Positions 35,013 to 46,442 of a stretch of 64,000 nucleotides of DNA are shown in pieces. How positions within the stretch are numbered: position 1 is the stretch's first letter; the number at the start of each line of letters is the position of its first letter. This DNA is from Oncomelania hupensis (lineage: Eukaryota; Mollusca; Gastropoda; Littorinimorpha; Pomatiopsidae), in the NCBI GenBank assembly GCA_036898135.1, contig CM072513.1, forward strand, positions 32,253,446 through 32,317,445, in the 5' to 3' direction. The notes beneath the pieces are model-generated. The model ran no database searches, was not told the origin of the DNA, and saw nothing but the letters and a program-made list of their open reading frames with translations. A program made the translations under genes and the position numbers.

Positions 35013-37076
35013 TATCATATCTTATCTTATTCCGTAACTCGAAGGTCGTAGGGGCACCACAGATGACCGTTTAACCAGCGTACTTCATTTGTATCTGTCC
35101 TCAGCAACCCTCATGGCTTCGCTCAGTATCAAGCCAGTCCATTCTCGAATGTTGTCCTCCTACACCTCTTTTTCTGTCTCCCTCCCCTTCTGCCTCCTTG
35201 CACCGTGCCTTGCAGGATGGTCTTTGCAAGGCCTGATGCTCTGGTGACGTGGCCATACTATTGGAGTTTCCGTTTCTTCACCACTGTGAGCATGTCATCG
35301 TGTTGTCCAAAGGGTTGTATACTGGTCTGTCGGACTTAGTCGTTGGTGATGTGCTGGGTATAGGAAATGCCCAGAAGTCTTCTGTAGCACTTCATCTCCA
35401 TGCTTTGTATTCTTCGTTTTAGATCTGCTGTGAGGGTCCATGTTTCGCAAGAGTATAGGAAGCTGGAGATAACAAGAGAGAGCAGCAGCCTTATCTTGGA
35501 ATGTAGGCTCATGTACTATCTTTCCAAATGGGCTTCAACCTTGTCAGGGCCGCAGTTTTTTGTGCGATCCTGGAGAAGACTTCCTGTCAGGACTCATTGT
35601 CTGATACAATGGCTCATAAATATCTGGAGCTATGCACTGTGTTGAGGGATTGACCTTGGACTTTGATGTCCGTGTTGATGCTATTGGTCATGTTGGTCAT
35701 GGTCTTCTCTGTACTTATGTCCATTCCATAGACTCGGGAGGTGGTGACAAGCCCCTGTACCAGCTGTTCAAGTTCTTGTTCCTCTCCAGCCAATCCCTCA
35801 ATGTCATCCGCTAAAATGAGGTTGGAGATTGCTCTACCCCTTATGCTAACTGTGCCTTCGTGGTCTGCAAGGGCATCTGACATGATGCGCTATATAGGAA
35901 GATGTTAAAGAGTGTTGGAGAGAGTAGGCATCCTTGACGCACACTGATTGTTGTTCTGAACCAGTTTCCGATGACGCTGTTGTGGAGGATTGCACTGGTA
36001 GCCTTGTCATACAGGTGTTTGATGATTCAATAATTTTAGGGCTGATGTTGTAAACTCTCATGGTTGCCCCAACAGCTGCATGCCAGACTCGGTCAAACGC
36101 TTTATTGAAGTTTACGAACACTGACAGTGGTGTTCCTAGGATTAGAGGGCAAAAGGACAAAATGTCCTAAATCATAAAACTAATCGGACATCATGTCCTG
36201 ACTACATAAAAGCTATAGGACATTCAGATTGTGAAGCGAACCGATTAATGGTGCTTCTTTTTTCTTCAAAAACGAGCTCAAAACAGACTGCCCTTTAGCA
36301 ACACAAAGCTTTTTCTTCGGCGGCATTTTGAGCGTAGTAAGATCGCTGCAGAGGAAGTATGGTGTCGGTTATATCCCTTTCAAAAGTGTCGAGAGTTGCG
36401 GCCCTTTTGTTGTTCGACGGAATGTACTAAAAAGTGATAATAGTCTAGCATTGTCCACTATTCAAACTCGTTTTAACGGCTTTGACACTCCAGTTTGTAC
36501 AGATGTTTCTTGCAGTGACCGCTCTAGTCATAATACAGTACTATCGGACAATGACAGCTAATTTCGCAATATAATCGGACATTTGACGGGACACAGGTGT
36601 TTGCATTCGGTCATTTTCCAAACGAATCGGACCATGACCGATGTCCGAGGCCTCGGGACATCACTGAACACATTATAGAGATGTTGTTGGTGCTGTCTGT
36701 ATTTCTCGCAGATTATTCTGAGGTTAAAAATCTGTTCAGTGGTACTTCGCCCTTCCCTGAATCCTGATTGTTCTTCAGCTATTATTTTTTCAGCTTGAAG
36801 TTTCAACCTGTTGAGTATTATTTTCAGGAGGACTTTGCTGGGATGGCTGATGAAGCTGATGGTGCGGTAATTTTCACACTCCTGAAGGTTACCTTTTTTT
36901 GGGAAGGGTGATGACAAGAGACTGAGTCCATGGTGTAGGCCACTCCCCACTCTGCCAGATCTTGTTACAGATAATGGTGAGGGCGTTAATCATCGCTTCT
37001 CCTCCTGCTTGAAGCAATTCCGCGGGTATGTTGTCCACTCCCGCTGACTTCCCTTTATTTAGTAAATACACTGCTG
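35013..37076 (-). mobile_element. LINE, 3' and RT part, reverse strand
   Basis: Largest piece of a roughly 3.1-kb LINE that continues at 45067-46229 and 50619-51030. From right to left the reverse-strand frames give the N-terminal RT (AELLQAGGEAMINALTII, LLKIILNRLKLQAEKI), then FVNFNKAFDRVWHA (about 36100), LILADDIEGLAG with the catalytic ADD (about 35810) and the C-terminal block. The tail is a TATC-type simple repeat at 35013-35030. Stops and frameshifts are present. RT copies genomic RNA at a nicked target in this class; this copy is dead. Confidence 0.85.
36125..36666. mobile_element. MITE with CAGTG ends inside the LINE
   Basis: Starts CAGTGGTGTTCC, and the inverse of its right end reads CAGTGATGTCCC. 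GAACAC occurs at both junctions (36116-36121 and 36666-36671). The LINE copy at 9.3 kb passes straight through this point. The inside has repeated GGACAT/ATGTCC motifs. CAGTG ends suggest hAT, but the exact target duplication is unclear. Confidence 0.7.
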
Positions 37077-37699
37077 TGTTAGGTTGAAACACGATTGGTA
37101 GTATGTCTGAAACGCGCACGATAGATCTAATCGTTTCGTTTTGCAAAGTATTCAATAATGGAGTTTATTTACCTTTGATTTGGGTTTGCATTGTTGTTAG
37201 GAGAGGCTTTGTATAACGTTGATAATTTTAGTTGGTCGATATTGTTGGAGAATTCTCTAGATTTTGAGTATTTACTATCGATGGAAACTTCCCGATGGAT
37301 ATCGAAGTATGAGAATGTTCCCGGAAGGAGAAGAAATAGGTATGACGTAAGACAGTAATGACGAAGTTAGAAGCGATTGGTTAAATTGCGTCATACGAGA
37401 TTGATCCAGGGTGTTCGGGAGTATCAAGAGACTATTTAAGTGCCGCAATGTTTCAAAAGGGTGGTGAAAGTTGTTGATAGCGAGTTGGAAAGTAAAAGTT
37501 GAGAGTGAAAAGGCGATTGTATGCAGTTGTGGATGTGTGCTGAATAAAAGTGGAAAACTTCATACGTCGACTTTGTGACTTGTATGCTGATTGAGCGGGT
37601 TGGGTGAATAAACGAATCTGAGCTACACTCATCAGTACTTCAGCATTGGGACTGAATCCACTACTGATAGAAAACACCAACATCATATCGAGTGTAACA
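37077..37699 (+). repeat. 5' LTR of Gypsy A
   Basis: TGTTA...TAACA, 623 bp. The likely promoter is TATTTAAG at about 37433-37440 and the poly(A) signal AATAAA is at 37543-37548. Confidence 0.9.
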
Positions 37700-38225
37700 T
37701 TTTGGGGGTCAAGCCGCGATTCACGCCATAGCCAAGGGTTCAACTGCTACAACAAGCGAGTCAACGTTACGAGAGGCAGTCATCGAGGGTAGCCGCCAAC
37801 GAGTTGCGTCGAGAGGGGCCAACATACTGGGACTACATCACCGATAGGTTCGGGTTGACTGCAAGGGCGTGTAGTCGCTGAAGAGTTGCTTCGTGAGCGA
37901 ACAACAGATCGGGACTACGTGGCTGCCGCAAGACTACGTTGAGGGACAGTGTCGGAGCTACATCGCCAGTATTAGAGAGAGCGACGAGCGGACGTCGCGT
38001 CTACTTCAGCACAGGAGCGTGTACATCAACACCAGGGTGGTGCAGCGTCGCATACGACGAGGACAGCGGGGCCTGTGTCAGCGAAAGCGACTAGTGACAA
38101 GCATCAGCGCTACTGCAGAAAGCGTGCTGTTCTAGAACAGTCTAGAAAGGTACAGCACAGTCAAGAACTTTCCAGAAAAGAACTTTCCAGAGAAGAACTT
38201 CCCAGAACTTTCCAGAAGCATCAAG
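37700..38225 (+). promoter_or_regulatory. Leader with putative primer-binding site and GAA/TTC array
   Basis: Three bases after the LTR, TGGGGGTCAAGCCGCGA (37703-37719) may be the primer-binding site; the tRNA is not assigned. Just before the gag start, 38131-38217 holds several GAAnnTTC/TTCnnGAA units (for example GAACTTTCCAGAA), which match the heat-shock-element pattern. Confidence 0.45.
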
Positions 38226-39500
38226 ATGGCTGACTTCTGGCAGAAAGGGATTCAACTGAATCTAAAAGGGAAACAGTTGACGGAGTACGTCAAGTCCCAG
38301 GAGAGAATACAAGAACGAGAATTAGAAGAACAGCGTCGCCGAGAAGAAAGAGAATTAGACCTGAAGCGTCTGGAAATTGAACAGCAGCGGCAAGAAAGAG
38401 AAGAGCAGCGGAAAGAAAGAGAAGATGAGCGCAGGCGTGAAGAAAGAGAAGCCGAGCGTCAGCACCAGCTAGAGTTGGCGCGTATCCAAAACAATCAGCA
38501 TGCGCCACAAGTTATCAGTGACAACAAAGCTCCAAAATCGCCAGCGTTTGTCGACGGGAAGGACCAGATCGACAGTTATTTGGCGAGATTTGAAAGGTTT
38601 GCCAAAAGCTCTAACTGGTAACCTCAAGACTGGGCGATTCGACTAAGTGCACTTCTGACGGGGCAAGCACTCGACGTCTACACCAGATTGTCGGACGATG
38701 ACGCTAAAGACTACGACGTCTTGAAAGAGGCCCTATTGCAGTGCTACAACTTTACAGAGAAGGGCTACCGTAAACGCTTCCGTGAATGCCGGCCTAAGTC
38801 AGACGAGACGCCAAAGCAGTTTGTGGAGCGCCTGTCGTCATATCTACACAAGTGGGTGGAGTTATCAGGCGAAAGGAAGTCTTACGACAGTCTCCATGAC
38901 CTGATCGTGAAGGAACAATTTCTCAATGCCTGTCACAAGGACCTAGCGACCCACTTAGAAGAACAAAAGCTGCAGACGCTTAAAGATGTGACTGAGGCTG
39001 CTGAAAGATATCTCATCGCTCATGGGAAGACCCTGGGGCCACCCAGCGCGACGAAACATTTTCAGAAGACTGGAAACCATGTGAACCAGATCCAGGGGAG
39101 CCAGACGAACCAGAAACAGACGGACTCCACGCCTCCTCCCAGGGAAGGGCATTCAAGAGGCTGTTTCACCTGCAACGCTACAGACCACAGAGCGGCTAAC
39201 TGTCCTCAAAACAAAAGTAGCGGACAGCGGGGCAGTACGGACAATGCAGCGGTGGGCAACCGACAGAGAAGTTTCTCCAATCAACGGCAAAACAGTAGAT
39301 CTGACCATCAAGTGTGCGGCGGGAGCGTCATTCTTCCGAGTGAGACCAAGCGCACAGCTACTCCTGCGGACGTGCAAGAGTGCATGACCGATGGCCAACT
39401 TCTCCTTGCCAACGGAAAATCCATCCCCGTCGTCGCCAGCGCAGCTGTGACCGTCAGAACATGCCTGTTTCAAAGGGACGCGTCGGAAATCATGAAGTGA
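38226..39500 (+). pseudogene. gag of Gypsy A, one in-frame stop
   Basis: Starts at ATG 38226, the first ATG after the leader. An N-terminal charged coiled-coil of Glu, Arg and Gln (residues about 25-90) is followed by a capsid-like region (DQIDSYLARFERFA, then KQFVERLSSYLHKW) and a zinc knuckle CFTCNATDHRAANC of form C-x2-C-x4-H-x4-C. Gag would package the RNA. A TAA at 38619-38621 interrupts it; the frame resumes unchanged and continues to 39500. It overlaps the pol frame by about 120 bp. Confidence 0.85.
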
Positions 39501-42094
39501 CTGTTCTAAGAGACTCTGGCTGCAGTGGGGTCATCGCCAGAGAAGACCTAATCGCTAAAGAACAATTCACTGGCGATTCTAAGTGGACACTCATGGCCGA
39601 CAGCAAATGTGTGAAAGCGCCAGTTGCAAAAATTCATGTCAACACCCCTTTCTACATAGGCGAAGTAGAAGCGGTTTGCCTGAAGAAGCCGCTATACGAT
39701 TTGATGATCGGGAACATCGACGGCGCGAGACGACCCGACGACCCCGATCCAGAGTGGAGTACTGCCTCAACTCAACACGTCGAAGTTGTGGAGGAGGATC
39801 CATTGCCGTTTCCCGATGGAGACCTTACAGAGCTGCTACGGGACAATGTGGTTACTCCGGCTCAGCCCTGCCGACCAGAGATTGTCGGTGCTGTTACTAC
39901 CAGGGCCCAGGCCAAGAGAGACAAGACGTCTACGCCACTGAAGGTCGCCGACAACTCTAAAGCTGCCATCGTGGACAGAGATAAGCTGATCCAGCTCCAG
40001 GAAGCTGATAGTACTTTAAACAAGTACAGGAACCGCCAAGACCACGTGACCAAAGGCAGTGGTACGGTCTATTTTGAGGTGAAGGCCAAGATCCTGTACC
40101 GAATCTTCCAGCACCCGAGGGTCAACGGAGGGAAACCACTACGTCAAGTCTTAATACCGTTACCCCTAAGGCGCCAAGTGATGGAAGTAGCGCATGACTC
40201 AATCATGGGAGGTCACCTGGGTATCAAGAAGACGTCGGATAGAATCCAGGCGGTGTTCTACTGGCCAGGACTTCATGCGGACGTCAGCCGTTTCTGCCGA
40301 TCATGTGACATTTGCCAGAAAACCATACCTCGAGGAAGGGTCCCGAAAGTGCCTATGCAGAGGATGCCTCTGATCGACCGACCTTTCAAGAGGGTGGCCT
40401 TAGACTTAATCGGCGAAATAAGACCTCCGAGTGAAGAAGGTCATCGATGGGTACTGACTTTAGTGGACTATGCGACTCGGTACCCAGAAGCAGTGCCACT
40501 GAAGAAGATTGACACTGAAACCGTAGCAGAGGCACTGGTGGACATGTTCAGTAGACTTGGAGTGCCTGAAGAAATTCTGACAGACCTCGGGACGCAGTTC
40601 GTCTCTGACTGCATGAAGGAGGTCAACAGACTGCTGAGCATCCGGCATTTGACTACGACACCCTACCATCCAATGTGCAACGGGCTTGTCGAAAAGTTCA
40701 ATGCTACGCTGAAGTCCACCCTGAAGAAACTGTGCAGCGAGCAGCCCAGGCAATGGCATCGCTACACCAACGCCTTACTTTTCGCCTACAGAGAAGTACC
40801 GCAGGAGTCCACCGGCTTCTCTCCGTTCGAGCTGTTGTACGGAAGAACCATTCGAGGGCCGATGCACATCCTAAAAGAACTGTGGACGAAAGAAGTAGAC
40901 ACCCCAGAGGTGAAGAACAGTTACCAGTACGTGTTTGAGCTACGGGAGAAGCTTGAGCAGACTCTCGAGATAGCCAGAGAAAACCTGAAAAAGTCCCAAG
41001 ACTGTGGAAAGCACTATTATGATCGTAGGGCTGTGAGCAGGAAGTTTAAACCTGGCAACAAAGTGCTGGTGCTGCTACCTACTGATCATAATAAGTTGCT
41101 GATGCAGTGGAAAGGCGCGTACGAAGTGGAGACCGTGGTGGGAATCAACGACTACAAGGTGAAGGTCGGCCAGCATTCCAAGATATACCACGCCAACCTC
41201 CTTAAGCTGTACGTGGAAAGGCCATCAAAGACTGTGCACGCAGACACAGCAGCTGTGACCGACGACAGCTTTGACAGCGAAGAACTGTTGGAACTGGGAG
41301 ACTTACACAGCAAAGAAGGCATCGATGATGTTAAGCTTGGACCAAGCTTGACGGAAGGTCAAAAGATGGAGCTCAAGGACCTTATGGGCGAGTTTCCCCA
41401 CAACTTCAGCGATGTCCCTGGCTCTACAACTTTGGTCGAACACGAAGTCCACCTGACTTCGAATATCCCTGTTCGATCCAAGCCCTTCCCGACCCCTTTC
41501 AAGGCCCGTGAATCCTTGAAGAAAGACATCGATGAGATGCTGAAGATGGGCATCATCAGGGAGTCCAGTTCCCCCTACGCGTCCCCTGTCGTGGTCGTGA
41601 AGAAGAAGGACGGGAGCAACAGAGTATGCATCGACTACAGGAAGGTTAATAAGATCACCGTCTTTGACCCTGAGCCGATGCCTACCGCAGCAGACCTCTT
41701 CCGCCAATTATCGGGGAGTAAAATCTTCTCGAAGATCGACCTCAGCAAAGGTTATTGGCAAGTCCCCGTGCGTCAACAGGACATACCAAAGACTGCTTTT
41801 ATAACCCCTGATGGGACGTACGAGTGCCTAAGGATGCCCTTTGGCATGGTCAACAGCGGAGCTACCCTGAAGAGAGGGATGAAGAAGATGCTCAAAGGGA
41901 TGGATAATGTCGTGTGTTACTGGGACGACCTGCTAGTCCACACTCGCACCTGGGAAGAGCATCTGCAGACCTTGAGGGAGCTGTTTCACCGTCTCACAGA
42001 AGCCAACCTGACCGTGAGACCCAGTAAGTGCATTCTGGGAACTGACAACGTAGACTTTATCGGCCATTCGCTGAAAGAAGGACAAAAGGGGCTT
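39380..42094 (+). pseudogene. pol of Gypsy A: protease, integrase, RT (5' part)
   Basis: Frame is -1 relative to gag. Similarity seems to switch frames near 39453, which could be a programmed shift or a lesion; I see no classical slippery heptamer. Residues 45-47 are the protease DSG. Integrase follows: the H-x3-H/C-x2-C finger begins at His272, with Cys306 and Cys309, and the catalytic triad is Asp342, Asp402 and Glu438 with the 35-residue D-to-E spacing. RT comes next (CIDYRKVNKIT), with the active-site Y-W-D-D at 847-850; Trp is unusual at the x position. The true frame breaks at 42095 where a foreign sequence enters. Protease cuts the polyprotein, integrase inserts the DNA copy and RT makes it. 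Confidence 0.9.
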
Positions 42095-43615
42095 TGTGAC
42101 GAGATGACTAGTTTTACTCTGCCTATTTACTATTTAGCCTTGTGTAGTCATTGTAACATTAGAGAGTTAGTGTATTACACAGCAAGCAATTACAGTATAG
42201 GAGGTACACACACACTGCGAGCTTGACGCCGGCAGTTAGTGACGTCAGCACTGTGGGCCTTGAATCTGACCGTTGTGACCAATCAGAGAGCAGGCTAAGC
42301 GGTTAGATCCAGTCTGGCTGTGTCAGTCGTAAGCTAGCTTAGGTTCAGTCAGTCGTTTGGGAACCAAGGAGCAGTACAGAGCTACAGAGTTAGTAGTACT
42401 ATCTCTCCACACATAGACCAGGAAGCAGGACTTAAGAATCTTAGAATTCTATTAAGTCACCACGAGGCCTGACTTTGTCAAACAGGTAAATGAACACACT
42501 TCTGTTTCATCGTGATATATTTATATTATTGTTGAAATTATGTTTGTGGAATTTGCTATGCATAAATGTGAATTGTTAATCCGAATTTGCCGTACCACGT
42601 GGAAGAGCCGACCACGAGGCGAAGCACGACCGGTTGCGCCGCCATGTTGTATACCGTACGGAACCACTGTTGTTTAACTTATGTGTATGTTTGCGGACCA
42701 GTGGCTGTACCACTGAATGTTTATAATATTATTAATTCTGTATGTGTATAATTAGCCACGATTTATATTTATGTATGTATAGAAAATTAGAGTTGAGATT
42801 CCAGTGGACCCCGGAAGTAGCAGAATGTTCGTCGCTTATGATAGAGATGTGGAGCTATCACTGAGGGCTACTTTGGCTTTCAGTGAGACGCTCTGCACAA
42901 ACCGATTATTCAGGGTTGTGCAGAATTTCGTCTCTTATATTACAGACGAGCAGGCGAGCTATCCCGTGCGCCCAACTCCAAAGAAACGACGAGTTGTCTG
43001 CGTAGCCTCTACCGCACAAGTCGGAGAGAGCAACCTGAAACACACCCTGCAAGACCCCACAGCGTGGCAAGGGACCCAACTACACGACGACACATCGTGT
43101 ACCAGAAGCTACCTCATCAAAGGACTTCAAACCACAAGTTAAGTGCCCAGGAATCAGTGCACTTAAACTGATAGAAAACGGACCACAGTAGTCCACTCTT
43201 CAGAAACTGTAAAACGGACCACAGTAGTCCAATCTACATGCAATCTAATAGCAAGTGCCCGATGAAGATATAACAGCTGCCTAGACTATCAGAGATCGAA
43301 CCATTTGCATTGACTGAGACTTTTTAAGTTAGATTAGTACATAGAAAACCTTGTATAGAGTAGAAGAAATAAATGTGTTATTTTAACTGTTATCAAGTGG
43401 CTGGACTACATATGATTCATAACCGTGTGAAAGCTAGTGTGACAGTAATCTTTTACCATTTTTCTATCTATCTCTGTACCCCAACCTTAACACAGAACGA
43501 GCTAAACAAATAAATTTATTAAAGTAATTCATAGGGTGACTACTAGCAGTTCCCACCGAATAAACGTGAGGGTTCCATAATTCCATTGTGCAGAGCCCAT
43601 AAACCCCACGTGACA
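42095..43615. mobile_element. Putative solo LTR (1521 bp) inside the RT of Gypsy A
   Basis: Begins TGTGACGAGATG, ends CACGTGACA, with GGCTT duplicated outside (42090-42094 and 43616-43620). No retroviral-type genes. A 112-codon + strand frame (42804-43142) has a basic patch PKKRR and no known family. Contains a short tandem CGGACCACAGTAGTCCA twice (about 43178 and 43214) and AATAAATGTG near 43368. It could be a solo LTR of a long-LTR element or a non-autonomous LTR unit. Confidence 0.7.
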
Positions 43616-43620
43616 GGCTT

Positions 43621-44250
43621 CTACTAGAAAACGTCACCAAGATTCTGAACGCTCCACGTCCCCAAACCAAGAAGCAGGTGCGATCTTTCCTGGGGTTGGC
43701 TGGATATTACAGGGAGTTTGTACCAAACTACTCCGCCATCACAGCACCCTTGTCGGACCTGGTGCGGAAAGGCTGTCCAAACCAAGTGCAGTGGGGACCG
43801 TCTCAGGAGAGGGCATACCAGACTGTGCGCGACCTCCTTTTGAAGGATCCGGTGCTACGACTGCCCGATACTTCCAAGGAATTCGTCTTAAGGACAGACG
43901 CAGCGGACGAAGGCATCGGCGCCATACTGATGCAAGAGCACGAAGGGAAACTATTTCCGGTCAGTTACGCCAGCAAGAAGCTGTCCAGGGCTGAGAAAAA
44001 TTACTCGACCATGGAGAAAGAGTGCCTTGCCATCATATGGGGAATCCGGAAGTTCGAACTGTACCTTCAAGGAGTGAAGTTCGTGCTACAGACTGATCAC
44101 AAGCCGCTAACTTACTTGAACTCTGCCAAGTTTGTGAACAGTCGGATCATGAGATGGGCTATGTACTTGCAGAACTTTAACATGCGAGTAGAATCTATCA
44201 AAGGATCAGACAATGTTGGTGCGGACTTCCTCAGCAGAGTGTGTGAGTAA
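43621..44250 (+). pseudogene. pol of Gypsy A, RT end and RNase H
   Basis: Continues the RT after the insertion, with NAPRPQTKKQVRSFLGLAGY as the conserved RT-connection block. The RNase H domain has Asp in RTDAADEG, Glu in EKECLAIIW, Asp in QTDHKPL and the final Asp in VGADFLSR. RNase H removes the RNA strand during reverse transcription. The frame ends at TGA... TAA near 44250, with no integrase after it, confirming that integrase lies upstream. Confidence 0.9.
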
Positions 44251-44435
44251 AGAACATTGACTATGTGGATGAACTGAGAACATTGACAATATCCAGATAG
44301 ACTTGCGGATGGAAGAACATTGACTCTGTGTGAATGAACTGAACACAATGACAGTATTCAGAAGGTCCAGAATTAAAACTTTGTTTGCGCATTACGTTTC
44401 AACGTTGTTGAAAGAAATTAGGTAAATTTCTTCTT

Positions 44436-44448
44436 GAGTGGGGGGTTA
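44436..44448 (+). other. Polypurine tract of Gypsy A
   Basis: GAGTGGGGGGTTA directly before the 3' LTR, the expected place for the plus-strand primer. Confidence 0.7.
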
Positions 44449-45066
44449 TGTTACGTTGAAACACGAATGGTAGTATGTCTGAAACGCGCACGATAGATCT
44501 AATCGTTTCGTTTTGCAAAGTATTCAATAATGGAGTTTATTTACCTTTGATTTGGGTTTGCATTGTGGAGAGGCTTTGTATAACGTTGATAATTTTAGTT
44601 GGTCGATATTGTTGGAGAATTCTCTAGATTTTGAGTATTTACTATCGATGGAAACTTCCCGATGGATATCGAAGTATGAGAATGTTCCCGGAAGGAGAAG
44701 AAATAGGTATGACGTAAGACAGTAATGACGAAGTTAGAAGCGATTGGTTAAATTGCGTCATACGTGATTGATCCAGGGTGTTCGGGAGTATCAAGAGACT
44801 ATTTAAGTGCCGCAATGTTTCAAAAGGGTGGTGAAAGTTGTTGATAGCGAGTTGGAAAGTAAAAGTTGAGAGTGAAAAGGCGATTGTATGCAGTTGTGGA
44901 TGTGTGCTGAATAAAAGTGGAAAACTTCATACGTCGACTTTGTGACTTGTATGCTGATTGAGCGGGTTGCGTGAATAAACGAATCTGAGCTACACTCATC
45001 AGTACTTCAGCATTGGGGCTGAATCCACTACTGATAGAAAACACCAACATCATATCGAGTGTAACA
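44449..45066 (+). repeat. 3' LTR of Gypsy A
   Basis: TGTTA...TAACA, 618 bp. Compared with the 5' LTR it has 5 substitutions and lacks 5 bp near 44566. Confidence 0.9.
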
Positions 45067-46229
45067 TGCTGCCTCAACTTCTTCTCGGAGAATTGGGAGG
45101 ATTTCTTCTTCTCTTTTCTGGGGATATGCTATAACTGATGGGTCTCCGTTTGATGTGTGGTTGTAAAGGTCAGAGCAGTACTCTTTCCATCTATCCAAGA
45201 CTTCTTGTTCTTCTGTAAGGCATATGCCAGACTTGCTTTGGATCGTGGAGACCTTGGGCTGCTTAACATTTGTTAGCCGCTTTCCAATCTGGTAGGAGTT
45301 TACGCTGTTGTTCTTGTTTCTACTGTTCTCTATTTCCTGGCATTGATCTTCTATCCAGTTCTCCTTTGCTGTGCGCATGCCTTTTCGGATGTCATTGTTA
45401 ATTCTGCGGTAGGCATCAGCTCCCTGTGAGGTGTTCTTTTTCCTTTTCATCTCTCTTCGTTATCACACAGGTCCAAAAGTTCAGGTGTGATCCACGGTCT
45501 CTTCTTTAAGCGGTGCTTGCAAAAAATCTCAGTGGCGGCATCGGTCACAGCTGAGTTGAAGGCGATGGACATTGTGTGGACATCTACTTCACCAGTTCCC
45601 AAAATGAGCAGTGGTACAAATTCCCCCAATTGTGGCTTGAAATATTTCTGCCACTTCCGGTTTTTGCAGTTTGTCAAGGTCGAACTTCAGTCTAGTGCAC
45701 TTTGCTGTGTTTACTCTCTTCAAGTGGAGCCGGAAGGACATCATCACGAGATCTTAGTCACTTCTGCTCCAGGAAAAGTGCGTGTCCTGCCAATGTTGTT
45801 GCTTGATCTGAAGCGTGTCTTGACCACGATGTAGTCAATCTGGTTGTGATGCTCCCGCTGGGACTGTGCCACGTCCATCGTCTGGCATTTTTGTGGAGAC
45901 CAAGCGTGTTTGCCAGTAATAAATTGTTATATCTGGCAAACTCCAAGAGTCTCAGACCCCTGCCATTTGCCGCGCTCGTTATTGCAGTGGAGTCCACCTG
46001 CGTCTCCCCAAGACCCCTGTCATTTGCCGCGCTCGTTGTTGCAGTGGAGTCCACCTGTGTCTCCCCATTTGTGGTACGCATCTTGGCCAACCTTGGCATT
46101 CCAGTAGCGTTGCACTTTGACTATGTCCTTCTTTGGCACTTGGTCAAGGACAGCCTGTAGATTTTCATAGAAATCCTCCACTTCACTATCGTCATAGTCT
46201 GATGTTTGGGCATAGGCCTTGATGATGCT
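45067..46229 (-). mobile_element. LINE, middle part, reverse strand
   Basis: Continues the LINE between the two Gypsy insertions. Reverse-strand frames carry the linker between endonuclease and RT (for example RMRTTNGETQVD, NARRWTWHSP, KRPWITPELLDLCD, RLTNVKQPKVSTIQ), a pattern seen in this LINE family. A 57-bp tandem duplication lies at about 45954-46067. Confidence 0.85.
45954..46067. repeat. 57-bp tandem duplication in the LINE
   Basis: Two copies of AGACCCCTG(C/T)CATTTGCCGCGCTCG... follow each other with a few differences. Confidence 0.8.
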
Positions 46230-46379
46230 TGTGACGATATTTATAGCTGCGTGTTATCATGACTTACGTCATGGTTATGAGATGACGTCAATAAATGGAC
46301 GACGGACAAAACCACAGTGTTGGTTTGGCTCTTGTGTTTATTTCTTTTATTAGTTCGTTCTTATATAAAGAACGATAGA
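46230..46379 (+). repeat. 5' LTR of Gypsy B
   Basis: 150 bp, starts TGTGACGATATTTATAGC and ends AGAACGATAGA. TGACGTCA-like sites (ACTTACGTCA, GATGACGTCA) resemble cAMP-response elements. TGGTGGCAGCGG, a putative primer-binding site, begins at 46380. Confidence 0.9.
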
Positions 46380-46442
46380 TGGTGGCAGCGGTTCATTCAC
46401 TTTGAACTGTGTGGCCTTGTTTGACACTCCAGTTGAACCATA

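Larger units (their letters stand above)
37077..45066 (+). mobile_element. Gypsy element A, Gmr1-like, 8.0 kb
   Basis: LTRs 37077-37699 and 44449-45066 bound a gag-pol unit. TGCTG is duplicated at 37072-37076 and 45067-45071. The order of pol domains is protease, integrase, RT, RNase H, so integrase comes before RT, unlike most Ty3/Gypsy elements and like the Gmr1 group. The two LTRs differ by 5 substitutions and one 5-bp indel in about 620 bp, indicating a young insertion. It is inserted into the LINE and is itself interrupted at 42095-43615. It cannot be active: a gag stop, a gag-pol frame change and the insertion all disrupt it. Confidence 0.9.

Noticed and set aside
45028..45677. Reverse-strand frames of 76-140 codons taken as independent genes
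   Set aside because: They are parts of the same broken LINE, not host genes.
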